Shown here: positions 45,048-53,431 of the stretch, piece after piece
How positions within the stretch are numbered: the stretch's first letter is position 1
Layout of the letters: each line of letters begins with the position of its first letter
From: Thermoflexus sp.
GTDB taxonomy: Bacteria; Chloroflexota; Anaerolineae; Aggregatilineales; Aggregatilineaceae
Assembly: GCA_020724465.1 (NCBI GenBank)
Contig: DYGX01000005.1
Coordinates: forward strand, 186,001 to 250,000
Reading direction: 5' to 3'
Length of the DNA: 64,000 nucleotides
Made by a program: the position numbers and the translations under genes
The notes under the pieces: generated by a model
Seen by the model: the letters and a program-made list of their open reading frames with translations, nothing else
What the model was told of the DNA's origin: nothing
The model's database searches: none

Positions 45048-45941
45048 ATGGCAACGGTGGGCTATATCGGCCTGGGGATCATGGGCGCGTCGATGGCGCG
45101 CAACCTGATGAAAGCCGGGCACACGCTGGTTGTGCACAATCGCAGCCGCGCGATTGTCGACAGGCTGGCAGCGGAAGGGGCCGTCCCCGCCTTTTCCCCG
45201 CGCGAAGTGGCCGAGCAGGTCGAGTTCGTCTGCACCAACCTGCCGGATTCGCCGGATGTCGAGCAGGTCGTCCTGGGACCGGACGGCATCATCGAGGGCG
45301 CACACGACGGGCTGGTGTACATCGATAACAGCACCATCAAGCCGGAGACGGCACGCTACCTGGCCGGGCGCCTGGCGGAACGCGGCGTCCCGGCCCTCGA
45401 CGCGCCGGTGAGCGGCGGAGACATCGGGGCGCGGGACGGCACGCTGACGATCATGGTCGGCGGGCCGTACGACGCCTTCGAGCGCGCGCTGCCGCTGTTC
45501 GAGGCGATGGGCAGGACCGTCACCTGGATCGGCGAGAGCGGGGCCGGGCAGATCGCCAAAGTCGCCAACCAGATCATCGTGGCCGGCACGATGGTCGCCA
45601 TGGCCGAAGCGCTGGTCCTGGTGCAGAAGACCGGCGTCGATCCGGCGCGGGTGGCGCAAACCATCAGCCGGGGCGCGGCTCAGTGCTGGGCGCTCGACAA
45701 CAAGCCGCCCAAGCTGTTCAAGCGCGATCTGTCGCCCGGCTTCAAGGCGTACATGCAGGCCAAGGACCTGAAGATCGTGATGGACACGGGCCGCACCCAC
45801 CATGTCCCGCTGCCGCTGACCGCGGTGGCGCACCAGCTTTACGAGGCGATGGTCGCCATGGGCAACGGCGAGCTGGACAACAGCGCCGTGATCACCGTGC
45901 TGGAAGCGCTGGCCGGGGTGCAGATCGGCAGCGAGGGATAG
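45048..45941 (+). CDS. Beta-hydroxyacid dehydrogenase (3-hydroxyisobutyrate/tartronate semialdehyde reductase family)
   Basis: The 297-residue NAD(P)-dependent enzyme has the N-terminal GLGIMGASMARNLMKAGH dinucleotide loop, APVSGGDIGARDG substrate motif, and GAGQIAKVANQI with the catalytic lysine, then a helical C-terminal domain (KDLKIVMDTGRTHHVPLP). Substrates of the family include 3-hydroxyisobutyrate, tartronate semialdehyde and related acids; which one is not evident. AAGGAG precedes ATG 45048, immediately after repeat array C. Confidence 0.9.
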   Translation: MATVGYIGLGIMGASMARNLMKAGHTLVVHNRSRAIVDRLAAEGAVPAFSPREVAEQVEFVCTNLPDSPDVEQVVLGPDGIIEGAHDGLVYIDNSTIKPETARYLAGRLAERGVPALDAPVSGGDIGARDGTLTIMVGGPYDAFERALPLFEAMGRTVTWIGESGAGQIAKVANQIIVAGTMVAMAEALVLVQKTGVDPARVAQTISRGAAQCWALDNKPPKLFKRDLSPGFKAYMQAKDLKIVMDTGRTHHVPLPLTAVAHQLYEAMVAMGNGELDNSAVITVLEALAGVQIGSEG

Positions 45942-46019
45942 GCGCCGGCCCCAGCCGCAAGGGGACAAAAGCCGTTTGTGCAAGCAAAACAGAAGATTCC
46001 ATAACGTCAGGATTAAGCC

Positions 46020-46047
46020 TGGACACCCGCCCCGGCCCCGCTATAAT
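46020..46047 (+). promoter_or_regulatory. Promoter of the deaminase gene
   Basis: TGGACA (46020-46025) and TATAAT (46042-46047) with a 16-nt spacer lie 43 nt upstream of the GTG start. Confidence 0.55.
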
Positions 46048-46089
46048 ACGTCGGGCCAAAATGATGGGTAAGCGAGTGGGGATTTTGGG

Positions 46090-46635
46090 GTGGAGAGTCA
46101 ATCTGAGACGGAACATTTTCTGCGCCTGGCGCTTGCTCTGGCGAAACAGGCTCGCGCCCAGGGCAACGAGCCATTTGGCGCTGTTCTGGTGTATGACGGC
46201 ATCGCCGTACACCAAGCGACCGACCGGACGCTTGAACTCTGCGATCCGCTGATGCACGCCGAGATCGCCTGCATCAGCGAGTATTGCCAGACCTCGCACC
46301 AGATTGCGCTGGAGAACTATACGCTCTACACAAGCTGCGAGCCATGTGAAATGTGCGCGGGCGCGATTCGCTCGGCGAAGATTTCGCGTGTGGTTTTCAG
46401 CGTCTCGCAGGCGATGTTTGACCAGCTACGCGCCGGTAGCCCCAACTGCGGCGGCACCCGACTGCTGGTTGAGTCCGGCTCTCCGGTCGAGGTGATCGGG
46501 CCGCTGCTGGCAGACGAGGGTCTGGCCGTCTTCGAGGGCTATGTGTTTGAGTCCAAGCAGGCGCGCTACCACCGCCGCATGGCAGCCGGGGGACGCGAGG
46601 ACGCACCCGCCGGGCCCGAGGCGCCCGGCCGGTAG
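46090..46635 (+). CDS. Cytidine/guanine deaminase-type nucleoside or base deaminase
   Basis: The 181-residue zinc deaminase has the catalytic HAEIACI (His and proton-shuttling Glu) and SCEPCEMCAGAI (two Zn-binding Cys), with the N-terminal NEPFGAVLVYDG strand. It groups with the TadA/guanine deaminase family rather than cytidine deaminase proper; the substrate could be guanine or another purine or pyrimidine. GTG start with GGGG upstream. Confidence 0.85.
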   Translation: MESQSETEHFLRLALALAKQARAQGNEPFGAVLVYDGIAVHQATDRTLELCDPLMHAEIACISEYCQTSHQIALENYTLYTSCEPCEMCAGAIRSAKISRVVFSVSQAMFDQLRAGSPNCGGTRLLVESGSPVEVIGPLLADEGLAVFEGYVFESKQARYHRRMAAGGREDAPAGPEAPGR

Positions 46636-46671
46636 AGGCACAGATGCAGGCGCGCGCCTGACGGAATCGCG

Positions 46672-46701
46672 AACGGCGGGGGGTATGCTCCCGCCGTTTT
46701 T
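46672..46701 (+). terminator. Intrinsic terminator after deaminase gene
   Basis: AACGGCGGG (46672-46680) pairs with its complement (46690-46698), followed by a T run to 46701. Typical Rho-independent terminator, 37 nt after the stop codon. Confidence 0.85.
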
Positions 46702-46741
46702 GCTGATTTCTTACACTGTTTTTACGCGCTGTCGAGGCTCA

Positions 46742-46762
46742 TCTTACACGGATGTGGTAAGA
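46742..46762. promoter_or_regulatory. Dyad upstream of htpG
   Basis: TCTTAC and GTAAGA are separated by 9 nt, and a direct copy of TCTTACAC lies at 46709-46716. The 9-nt spacer recalls CIRCE (HrcA operator) geometry, but the half-sites do not match CIRCE. A heat-shock operator is possible. Confidence 0.35.
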
Positions 46763-46840
46763 ATCTCGCGTTACAGATGGAGCAGGTCGAATCCGATGCG
46801 CTGCAGCAGCCCGGCGCGTCATGGTGGGAGGAGACGGTCC

Positions 46841-48733
46841 ATGGCAGAAGAAACCGTTGAGAACGCGCAAACCTATACCTTTCAGGCAGAAATCCAGCAG
46901 CTTCTTCGCATCCTGGTTCACTCCCTCTATACCCAGAAAGAAATCTTCCTGCGCGAGCTGATCTCGAACGCCTCGGATGCTTTGAACCGTGTCCAGTTCG
47001 AGATGCTGACGAATGCGAACGTGCTCGATCCCGATGCCGAGCTGGGCATCTGGATCGCGGTCGATAAAGACGCGCGCACGCTGACCATTACCGACACCGG
47101 GATCGGAATGGACCGCGACGAACTGATCGACAACCTGGGGACCATCGCCCAGTCCGGCGCGGCGCGCTTCCTCAAGCGCCTTGAGGAAGAAGCGCCCGAC
47201 TCAGCCGTGCGAATGAGCGATCTGATCGGGCAGTTTGGCGTCGGGTTCTATTCGGTTTTCATGGTGGCCGAGCGGGTGCGCGTGGTGTCGCGCTCGGCGC
47301 GGCCGGATGCCACCGCCTGGGCCTGGACCTCGGACGGCAGCACCACCTACACGATTGAGCCGGCGGACAAGACCACGCGCGGGACCGAGATCACGGTCTT
47401 TCTGAAAGAAGACGCCGAAGAATTCCTGCGCCCGTACCGGCTACGCGAGGTGATCAAAACGCACTCCGACTTCATCCCGTTCCCGATCCGGCTGGATGGC
47501 GAGATCGTCAATCAGCGCACCGCCATCTGGCGGCGGCCCGCCGGCGAGCTGAGCGAGGACGACTACCGTGCCTTCTACAACCAGCTCACGCTCGACTTTC
47601 AGGATCCGCTGCTCCATCTGCACATCGCCTCGGACGCACCGGTCCAGTTCTACAGTCTGCTCTACATCCCATCCAGGGCGAACCGAGGCATTCTTTCCGC
47701 GCGGACCGATCATGGCCTGAAGCTCTACGTGCGCAAAGTGCTGATCCAGCAGCACAACAAGGACTTCCTGCCTCACTACCTGCGCTTTGTGGACGGCGTG
47801 GTGGACTCGGAAGATCTGCCGCTCAACGTCGCCCGCGAGTCGATCCAGGCGACGCGCATGATCAAGCGCATCGGCGCGTCGATCAAGGGCAAGCTGCTCG
47901 GCGAGCTGGAGCATCTGGCCGAGACTGACCCGGCGCGCTATCTCGAGTTCTGGCGCGAGTTTGGCGTTTTCCTCAAAGAGGGCATCGCGACCGAGCCGGA
48001 CGATGTCGAGCGCCTGGCCCCGCTGCTGCGCTTCCATTCCACGCTCAGCGACGGCGAGCAGCCGACCGTTTCGCTGCGCGATTATGTGGGGCGGATGGCG
48101 GACGATCAGACCGAGATCTATTACGTGCTGGCGGACGATCTCAAGTCTGCGGCGAGCAGCCCGCACCTGGACCCGTTCAAAGCGCGCGGGCTGGAAGTGC
48201 TGTACATGATCGACACGGTGGACAGCTTCATGCTGCTCAACCTGCGCGAGTTCGACGGGAAGCGCCTGCGCAATGTCGACGACGCCGGGCTGGAGCTTCC
48301 GCAGCGCGAGGAGGCCGATGCCGAAAGCGACCGGCCAGCCCTGGACGATGACGCCTTTGAACAGGTGCGCAAGCGTTTCGCCGATGTGCTGGGCGAGCGC
48401 GTGCTGGAAGTGCGCGCCTCGCAGTTGCTGACCGAGAACCCGGTCCGCCTGGCGACGCCGGAAGGGCAGCTCGACCGCAACGTGCAGCGTGTCTATCGCC
48501 TGCTGGAGCGCGAGTATCACGTCCCGCAGCGTATTCTGGAGCTGAACCGGCGCCACCCGCTGATCCATAACCTGGCGGCCTGGATTCGCGAGGAGCCGGA
48601 CGCGCCGATCATTAATGAGGCGATCGAGCAGTTGTATGCGGGGGCGCTGTTGGTGGACGGGCTGCACCCCAACCCGGCCGAGATGGTGTCGCACATCCAC
48701 ACGTTCATCGAGCGTGCCACCCGCCGCGCCTAG
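46841..48733 (+). CDS. htpG: Hsp90-family chaperone HtpG
   Basis: The 630-residue protein is full length for bacterial Hsp90. The N-terminal GHKL ATPase domain has LRELISNASDALNR, DTGIGM, LIGQFGVGFYSVFMV and GTEITVFL. The middle domain carries the catalytic-loop region DLPLNVARE(S)IQ, and the C-terminal dimerisation domain ends AEMVSHIHTFIERA. It refolds or stabilises client proteins under stress. ATG 46841 has GGGAGGAG 8-15 nt upstream. Confidence 0.96.
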   Translation: MAEETVENAQTYTFQAEIQQLLRILVHSLYTQKEIFLRELISNASDALNRVQFEMLTNANVLDPDAELGIWIAVDKDARTLTITDTGIGMDRDELIDNLGTIAQSGAARFLKRLEEEAPDSAVRMSDLIGQFGVGFYSVFMVAERVRVVSRSARPDATAWAWTSDGSTTYTIEPADKTTRGTEITVFLKEDAEEFLRPYRLREVIKTHSDFIPFPIRLDGEIVNQRTAIWRRPAGELSEDDYRAFYNQLTLDFQDPLLHLHIASDAPVQFYSLLYIPSRANRGILSARTDHGLKLYVRKVLIQQHNKDFLPHYLRFVDGVVDSEDLPLNVARESIQATRMIKRIGASIKGKLLGELEHLAETDPARYLEFWREFGVFLKEGIATEPDDVERLAPLLRFHSTLSDGEQPTVSLRDYVGRMADDQTEIYYVLADDLKSAASSPHLDPFKARGLEVLYMIDTVDSFMLLNLREFDGKRLRNVDDAGLELPQREEADAESDRPALDDDAFEQVRKRFADVLGERVLEVRASQLLTENPVRLATPEGQLDRNVQRVYRLLEREYHVPQRILELNRRHPLIHNLAAWIREEPDAPIINEAIEQLYAGALLVDGLHPNPAEMVSHIHTFIERATRRA

Positions 48734-48837
48734 TGCCCGGCCTGAGCGGCAGAGAGGTTTCTTGTAAGATCGCGCCTAGTGTTACGGTGTTGTAAGTAAG
48801 GACACCGGGGACAGGCGCGTTTGCGCTCTCAACAGAG

Positions 48838-48895
48838 GAGGGCGAACCCGGTCCGTGCGCCGTCTTTCAGGCGGCGCCAGAGGCGGGTTTCCCTC
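48838..48895 (+). other. Two-tier RNA hairpin candidate
   Basis: GAGGG-CG-AACCCG (48838-48850) pairs with CGGGTT-T-CCCTC (48884-48895). Within it, GCGCCG (48857-48862) pairs with CGGCGC (48872-48877) around a 9-nt loop. It lies in the 271-nt gap between htpG and the sigma-factor gene, which otherwise holds only a weak TATAGT-like -10 box near 48962. No T-tract follows, so it is not a standard terminator. Confidence 0.5.
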
Positions 48896-49004
48896 ACGGT
48901 TTGATGCCCTTCTCCGAACTGCGGCGCGGCGCGGACTTCGCGCGAACCACCGTTCCGGTTTATAGTGGGGGCGTCAATCCGAAACTGTTGCCGAACCGGA
49001 GTCT

Positions 49005-49586
49005 ATGTCCGAAACCCCTGAACGCGAGCTGATCGCGCGCGCCCAACAGCGCGATCGCGAAGCCATCGCCGAGCTGTATCGCCGCTATGTGCAGGCTATA
49101 GCCCGGTACATCGCGTATCGGGTGACGGATGAGGCGACGGTCGAGGACCTGACCGCAGAAGTCTTTCTGCGCATGATCGAGGCACTGCCCCACTACCAGG
49201 TCACCGGCGCGCCTTTTGAAGCCTGGTTGTATCGTATTGCGGCGGCGCGCATCGCCGACTACTACCGTCAGACCGGCCGCTATCCGCAGGACGAGCTGAA
49301 CGATGGACTGAGAACAGGCCATCCGGCGCTGGAAACGTCTATCGAGCAGCGGGAAGAGATCGAGGCTCTGCGCGCGGCGCTGAGCAAGCTCTCGGTCGAG
49401 CACCAGACGATTCTCGTGTTGCGCTTCATCGAGCGCAAGAGCCACGACGAGGTGGCGCGTATCATCGGCAAAAGCCCCGAAGCCGTCGCCACGGCCCAGC
49501 ATCGCGCCCTCAAGCAGTTGGCCCAACTTCTGGGGACAGACAAAGCCGACCGCCACTATCTGCGGGGAAACATGCATGATACCTGA
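49005..49586 (+). CDS. ECF-type RNA polymerase sigma factor
   Basis: The 193-residue sigma-70 family factor has region 2 with AIAELYRRYVQAIARY, VEDLTAEVFLRMIEALPHY and FEAWLYRIAAARIADYYR. Region 4 has LSVEHQTILVLRFIERKSHDEVARIIGKSPEAVATAQHRALKQL. It directs transcription of a stress or envelope regulon. The gene overlaps the next one by 11 nt, consistent with a sigma/regulator pair. Confidence 0.93.
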   Translation: MSETPERELIARAQQRDREAIAELYRRYVQAIARYIAYRVTDEATVEDLTAEVFLRMIEALPHYQVTGAPFEAWLYRIAAARIADYYRQTGRYPQDELNDGLRTGHPALETSIEQREEIEALRAALSKLSVEHQTILVLRFIERKSHDEVARIIGKSPEAVATAQHRALKQLAQLLGTDKADRHYLRGNMHDT

Positions 49587-50688
49587 ATCCCCCAAACACT
49601 CTGATGATCTGCGGCGCCGTCTGGATCGGGCCGTCCCGCCGGGCACGCGCAACCTTCCGCCGCGCACGCCCGAGGATGACGATCCGCTGGTGGACGTGGC
49701 CCGCCGGCTGGCGCGCGCGCCGCATATCACGCTCTCCGAGCAAGCCGTCGAGCGTATCCAGGCACGCCTGATGGCCGAACTCGCCGGAAGCGCCGGGCGC
49801 GGGCAGCGCCACGCCTCGCCCATCCTCCGCGCTACACGCTGGCTGGCGTTGGCGGCGGCTGCTTTTGCCGTGCTGGTGATGCTGGCGGGCGGCGCCGCGA
49901 TCGCGTCCGCGGACAGCCTGCCCGGCGAGCCGCTCTATCCGGTCAAGCGGGCGGTTGAGCGGGTGCAGCTTGTCCTCGCGGCGCGGGCCGACGAGCCGTC
50001 GCTGCGCGTCGATCTGGCCGCGCGGCGCGTGGACGAGTTCGCCGCGCTGCTGGAACGCGACCGGGTCTATCCCCAGGCGCTCGAAGAATCGTCCGCCGAA
50101 CTGGAGCGCGCCCTGGAGCTGGCCGGTCCCACCGTGTCGGATCCGCTGCAAGAGCGCATCACGACTCTCGCGCTGGAGCAGGAAGCGTTGAGCATCCAGG
50201 CGCAGGCGCACGCCGTCGCAACCGAAACCGCGCAGCTTGAAGCAGTGATCCAGCGCAGCCGCTCGATCCGCGCGCGCGTGGCGCAGCCCGGCGAGCCGCC
50301 AGCCGGTTCGGGCGGGCGCCCGCCGGTCACGGTGACGGCTCCGCCCGTGCTCACGCCGTCGCCCACGGCCACGCTTACCGCGACGGCAACTCTGACGGCC
50401 ACCCCAACGCCCACCGCGACACCGACCTGGACATCCACGCCCAGCCCGACGCCGACGGTCACGGTGACCCAGACGCCCACTCTGACCCCGGATCTGCTCT
50501 CGCCAGGACCCGATCTGCCCGTCCCGCCGGGGAGCGGCCCACCTGCTCCACGATCCGGCACGCCGACCCGCACGCCGCCCGGCTGGGGTCCGACGCCGGG
50601 CCTGGGTAATAACCCGCCGGGATTGGGTGGCGAGCATCCCGGTGTCGGGAACCAGGGCCGCCCCCCTCGGTCTGATGACAAGCGCTGA
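49576..50688 (+). CDS. DUF5667 membrane protein, probable sigma-factor partner
   Basis: The 370-residue protein has a cytoplasmic N-terminus (about 1-90, LSEQAVERIQARLMAELAG) and one transmembrane helix (about 93-115). An extracytoplasmic DUF5667 domain follows (SADSLPGEPLYPVKRAVER, helical to about 230), then a Thr/Pro-rich low-complexity tail of TPTATPT type. Overlap with the sigma gene and topology suggest an anti-sigma or sensor role. No zinc-binding anti-sigma motif is visible. Confidence 0.8.
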   Translation: MIPESPKHSDDLRRRLDRAVPPGTRNLPPRTPEDDDPLVDVARRLARAPHITLSEQAVERIQARLMAELAGSAGRGQRHASPILRATRWLALAAAAFAVLVMLAGGAAIASADSLPGEPLYPVKRAVERVQLVLAARADEPSLRVDLAARRVDEFAALLERDRVYPQALEESSAELERALELAGPTVSDPLQERITTLALEQEALSIQAQAHAVATETAQLEAVIQRSRSIRARVAQPGEPPAGSGGRPPVTVTAPPVLTPSPTATLTATATLTATPTPTATPTWTSTPSPTPTVTVTQTPTLTPDLLSPGPDLPVPPGSGPPAPRSGTPTRTPPGWGPTPGLGNNPPGLGGEHPGVGNQGRPPRSDDKR

Positions 50689-50732
50689 CGGGAATCAGCG
50701 CCGGCGAGCACCACGCCCCAGCAGACACACAG

Positions 50733-50758
50733 AGGGCCGGATCGCGCGATCCGGCCCT
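50733..50758. terminator. Perfect palindrome between convergent genes
   Basis: AGGGCCGGATCGC and its exact complement make a 26-nt palindrome (11-bp stem, 4-nt loop) in the gap between convergent genes, followed by TGTCGCTTCTT. Likely bidirectional terminator. Confidence 0.7.
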
Positions 50759-50793
50759 GTCGCTTCTTGGGCTGGTGTGCAGTCGCCAGGCGC

Positions 50794-52323
50794 CTACTGA
50801 GCCGCCGGCGTGTAGTCAAGGAACCACTTGTAATAGAGGTAGTCGAGGAAGCCGTCGGTCTTCATGCTGGCGATGGCTTCGTTGATCGGCTCGACCAGCT
50901 CGCTGCCCTTGGGGAAGATGAAGCCCATCTCGTCTTTGGAGATCGGGTCGCCCACCAGCTTGACTTCCTCGCCGGTGGTGCTGATGAACCCGGCAGCAGC
51001 GGACGCGTCGGCAGGCATGGCGTCGATGTCGCCCACGATCAGCGCCTGGACCAGCGCGCCGAACTCGTTGTAGACCACGCGCCGCTCGTCGGGCACCACC
51101 CCGTCCGTCACGAAGAAGCCTGCTGTGCCGGCCTGCACGCCCAGGATCAGGTCGTCGTTGGCGGCGAACTCCTCGATGTTGCTGAAGCGGTCCTCGTCAG
51201 CGCGCACCAGCAGGTACTGGTCGAGGTTGATGTAAGGGTCGCTGAAGTCGACGATCTCGCGCCGCTCAGGGTAGATGCTGATGCCGGTCATGCCCATGTC
51301 GTACTGGCCTTCGCCGACGGACTGGATCATGGCTTCCCAGCTGACGTTGTGATAGACCGGCGTGCAGTTGATGCGCGCGCACAGCTCCGCCACCATGTCG
51401 TACTCGTATCCCATCACCTCGCCGGTGGTGGCCTCTTCAAACTGGAACGGGATATACAGGTTCTCAACCGCGATCGCGATTTCGCGGCCTTCCAGGTCCG
51501 GCAGGCCCGCGTACAGCTCGCCGGTCTCGGGCGAGTAGTTGATGAACCACTTGTAATAGAGGTAGTCGAGGAAGCCGTCGGTCTTCATGCTGGCGATGGC
51601 TTCGTTGATCGGCTCGACCAGCTCGCTGCCCTTGGGGAAGATGAAGCCCATCTCGTCTTTGGAGATCGGGTCGCCCACCAGCTTGACTTCCTCGCCGGTG
51701 GTGCTGATGAACCCGGCAGCAGCGGACGCGTCGGCAGGCATGGCGTCGATGTCGCCCACGATCAGCGCCTGGACCAGCGCGCCGAACTCGTTGTAGACCA
51801 CGCGCCGCTCGTCGGGCACCACCCCGTCCGTCACGAAGAAGCCTGCTGTGCCGGCCTGCACGCCCAGGATCAGGTCGTCGTTGGCGGCGAACTCCTCGAT
51901 GTTGCTGAAGCGGTCCTCGTCAGCGCGCACCAGCAGGTACTGGTCGAGGTTGATGTAAGGGTCGCTGAAGTCGACGATCTCGCGCCGCTCAGGGTAGATG
52001 CTGATGCCGGTCATGCCCATGTCGTACTGGCCTTCGCCGACGGACTGGATCATGGCTTCCCAGCTGACGTTGTGATAGACCGGCGTGCAATTGATGCGCG
52101 CGCACAACTCCGCCACCATGTCGTACTCGTACCCCATCACCTCGCCGGTTTGCGGATTCTCGAACTGGAAGGGGGTGTAGAGGTTCTCGACGGCAATGTT
52201 AATGGCGCGGCCTTCCAGATCCGGCAGTTCGGGGTAAATCGGCCCGGCAGCAGAGGCCGGGATCAACGAGGCCGCCAGCGTCACAAGCAGCAGGCCCGTC
52301 ACCACAAGTCTCTTGCCAAACAT
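50794..52323 (-). CDS. Tandem-duplicated extracellular amino-acid-type solute-binding protein
   Basis: The 509-residue protein has a signal peptide ([20 protein letters not shown]) and two complete family-3 solute-binding domains. Each contains [40 protein letters not shown] and [20 protein letters not shown]. Residues about 59-260 and 300-501 are almost identical. Such proteins deliver polar amino acids to ABC importers, but no permease or ATPase gene is nearby. The double-domain form could bind two ligands. Confidence 0.9.
   Translation of the reverse strand: MFGKRLVVTGLLLVTLAASLIPASAAGPIYPELPDLEGRAINIAVENLYTPFQFENPQTGEVMGYEYDMVAELCARINCTPVYHNVSWEAMIQSVGEGQYDMGMTGISIYPERREIVDFSDPYINLDQYLLVRADEDRFSNIEEFAANDDLILGVQAGTAGFFVTDGVVPDERRVVYNEFGALVQALIVGDIDAMPADASAAAGFISTTGEEVKLVGDPISKDEMGFIFPKGSELVEPINEAIASMKTDGFLDYLYYKWFINYSPETGELYAGLPDLEGREIAIAVENLYIPFQFEEATTGEVMGYEYDMVAELCARINCTPVYHNVSWEAMIQSVGEGQYDMGMTGISIYPERREIVDFSDPYINLDQYLLVRADEDRFSNIEEFAANDDLILGVQAGTAGFFVTDGVVPDERRVVYNEFGALVQALIVGDIDAMPADASAAAGFISTTGEEVKLVGDPISKDEMGFIFPKGSELVEPINEAIASMKTDGFLDYLYYKWFLDYTPAAQ
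50821..51426 (-). repeat. Copy 2 of 606-bp internal tandem repeat
   Basis: Aligned by eye with 51544-52149 at a constant offset of 723 nt (241 codons). Only three base differences were found, all near the far end, and identity stops abruptly on both sides. Confidence 0.95.
51544..52149 (-). repeat. Copy 1 of 606-bp internal tandem repeat
   Basis: Encodes the N-terminal binding domain of the same protein; see the partner copy at 50821-51426. The segments outside the repeat (linker and domain edges) have diverged, so the near-identity looks like gene conversion or a very recent event. Confidence 0.95.
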
Positions 52324-52535
52324 GCGCTGTTCTCCTCATGCTCACCTGTACACATTGTTGGACTGCATGCTTAGTTTAGTGTCCAACCTGCGCTTCTGCA
52401 AGCAATCCTCTTAGAAGATGCGCCCAAAACCGCCCGGCTGGCGCGCCCCCTCGGGGGTGGATCAATGGCAACCTGCCACGTGACTTACGGCACTGTGAGC
52501 GGGCTTGCCCGCGATCTACCATAGTCGCGATAACG

Positions 52536-52557
52536 ATTTGTGAAGGAGATCACAAAT
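52536..52557. promoter_or_regulatory. CRP-type dyad over the hydrogenase operon RBS
   Basis: ATTTGTGA and its exact complement TCACAAAT flank AGGAGA. The core TGTGA-N6-TCACA is the CRP/FNR-superfamily (CRP-type) operator. The spacer is also the Shine-Dalgarno sequence, and the right arm runs into the ATG (52556) of the first hydrogenase gene. As RNA it would form an 8-bp hairpin presenting the Shine-Dalgarno sequence in its loop. Confidence 0.65.
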
Positions 52558-53125
52558 GGTGTACGCAGGGCTGGGGATCGCGGCTGTGTTGTGCGCGATC
52601 CTGGCAATTCGAGCAACCCGTCTTCTCTCGGCGGCGCTGTGGCTGGCCGGGGTGAGCGCGCTGGTGTCGATTCTGCTCTACGAGCTGGGCGCGCGCCAGG
52701 TGGCCGTGATCGAGCTGAGCGTTGGCGCCGGGCTGGTGACGGTGCTGTTTGTGTTTGCGATCAGCATTGCCGGCGACGACGCCCTGGGCGAGCGCACCGC
52801 GCTGCCTCGCTGGCTGGCCGCCGGCGCGGTCGGCGCGCTGGTGATCCTGCTGGTGGGCATGGCGCTGCCCGTGGATGATGCGACGGTCGAGGCTGCCGGG
52901 GGGTCGGTGCAGGCGGCGCTGTGGGATCAGCGGGCGCTGGATGTGCTGATCCAGATCGTGCTGATCTTTACCGGGGTGCTGTGTTTGCTGGGTCTGCTGG
53001 CCGAAACCCGGCCGCTGGCGTTTGCTCCCCCGGCGGCGCGATCGATCGCGCGCCAGGACGCGCTGCCCGCCGGGCACGAGCAAGTCGAGCCGGTGCGCGA
53101 GCCGGCGCTGGAGGAAGTTCGATGA
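52556..53125 (+). CDS. Hydrogenase membrane subunit, MbhD/NuoJ-like (DUF4040 type)
   Basis: The 189-residue protein has about five transmembrane helices. The segment ARQVAVIELSVGAGLVTVLF is the signature of the MbhD/MrpA-C-terminal (DUF4040) module, the counterpart of NuoJ. It would form part of the ion-translocating membrane arm. It is the first gene of the operon and its stop overlaps the next start by 4 nt. The C-terminal 35 residues are polar and Pro/Ala-rich. Confidence 0.78.
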   Translation: MVYAGLGIAAVLCAILAIRATRLLSAALWLAGVSALVSILLYELGARQVAVIELSVGAGLVTVLFVFAISIAGDDALGERTALPRWLAAGAVGALVILLVGMALPVDDATVEAAGGSVQAALWDQRALDVLIQIVLIFTGVLCLLGLLAETRPLAFAPPAARSIARQDALPAGHEQVEPVREPALEEVR

Positions 53126-53427
53126 GCACGCTGGAAATCATGCTGGTCAGCGCGTTTGCTCTGGTGGGGGCGGGGCTGTATGGCCTGCTGATCACCCGCA
53201 ATCTGATCAAGGTTGTCATCGCGCTCCAGATCATGGTCAAGGGCGCGCTGGTGGCGCTGGTGGCTGCCGGGCAGGCCAGCGATCAACTCGCGCTGGGGCA
53301 GAGCCTCGCCATGACCGTGATTGTGGCGGACACGGTTGTCGCGGTGATCGGGCTGGCGTTTGCCGTCCAGGTCAAGCGCGTGCGCGGCACGCTCGATCTG
53401 CGCGCGCTGGCGGAGCTGCGGGGGTAA
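53122..53427 (+). CDS. Hydrogenase membrane subunit, NuoK/MrpC-like
   Basis: The 101-residue protein has three transmembrane helices, of the NuoK/MrpC/MbhG type (GAGLYGLLITRNLIKVVIAL, then a third helix with VIVADTVVAVIGLAFAV). It carries proton-path residues in the membrane arm and bridges antiporter-like subunits. It overlaps the upstream gene by 4 nt and leads the NuoL-like gene by 4 nt. Confidence 0.85.
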   Translation: MSTLEIMLVSAFALVGAGLYGLLITRNLIKVVIALQIMVKGALVALVAAGQASDQLALGQSLAMTVIVADTVVAVIGLAFAVQVKRVRGTLDLRALAELRG

Positions 53428-53431
53428 GGCG

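Noticed and set aside
45048-45941. 6-phosphogluconate dehydrogenase as a partner of zwf/pgl
   Set aside because: The protein is shorter and has the 3-hydroxyisobutyrate dehydrogenase-type motifs, and it lies 16 kb away.
52536-52557. FNR-type site at the hydrogenase operon
   Set aside because: The half-site is TGTGA with a 6-nt spacer (CRP-type), not TTGAT-N4-ATCAA.
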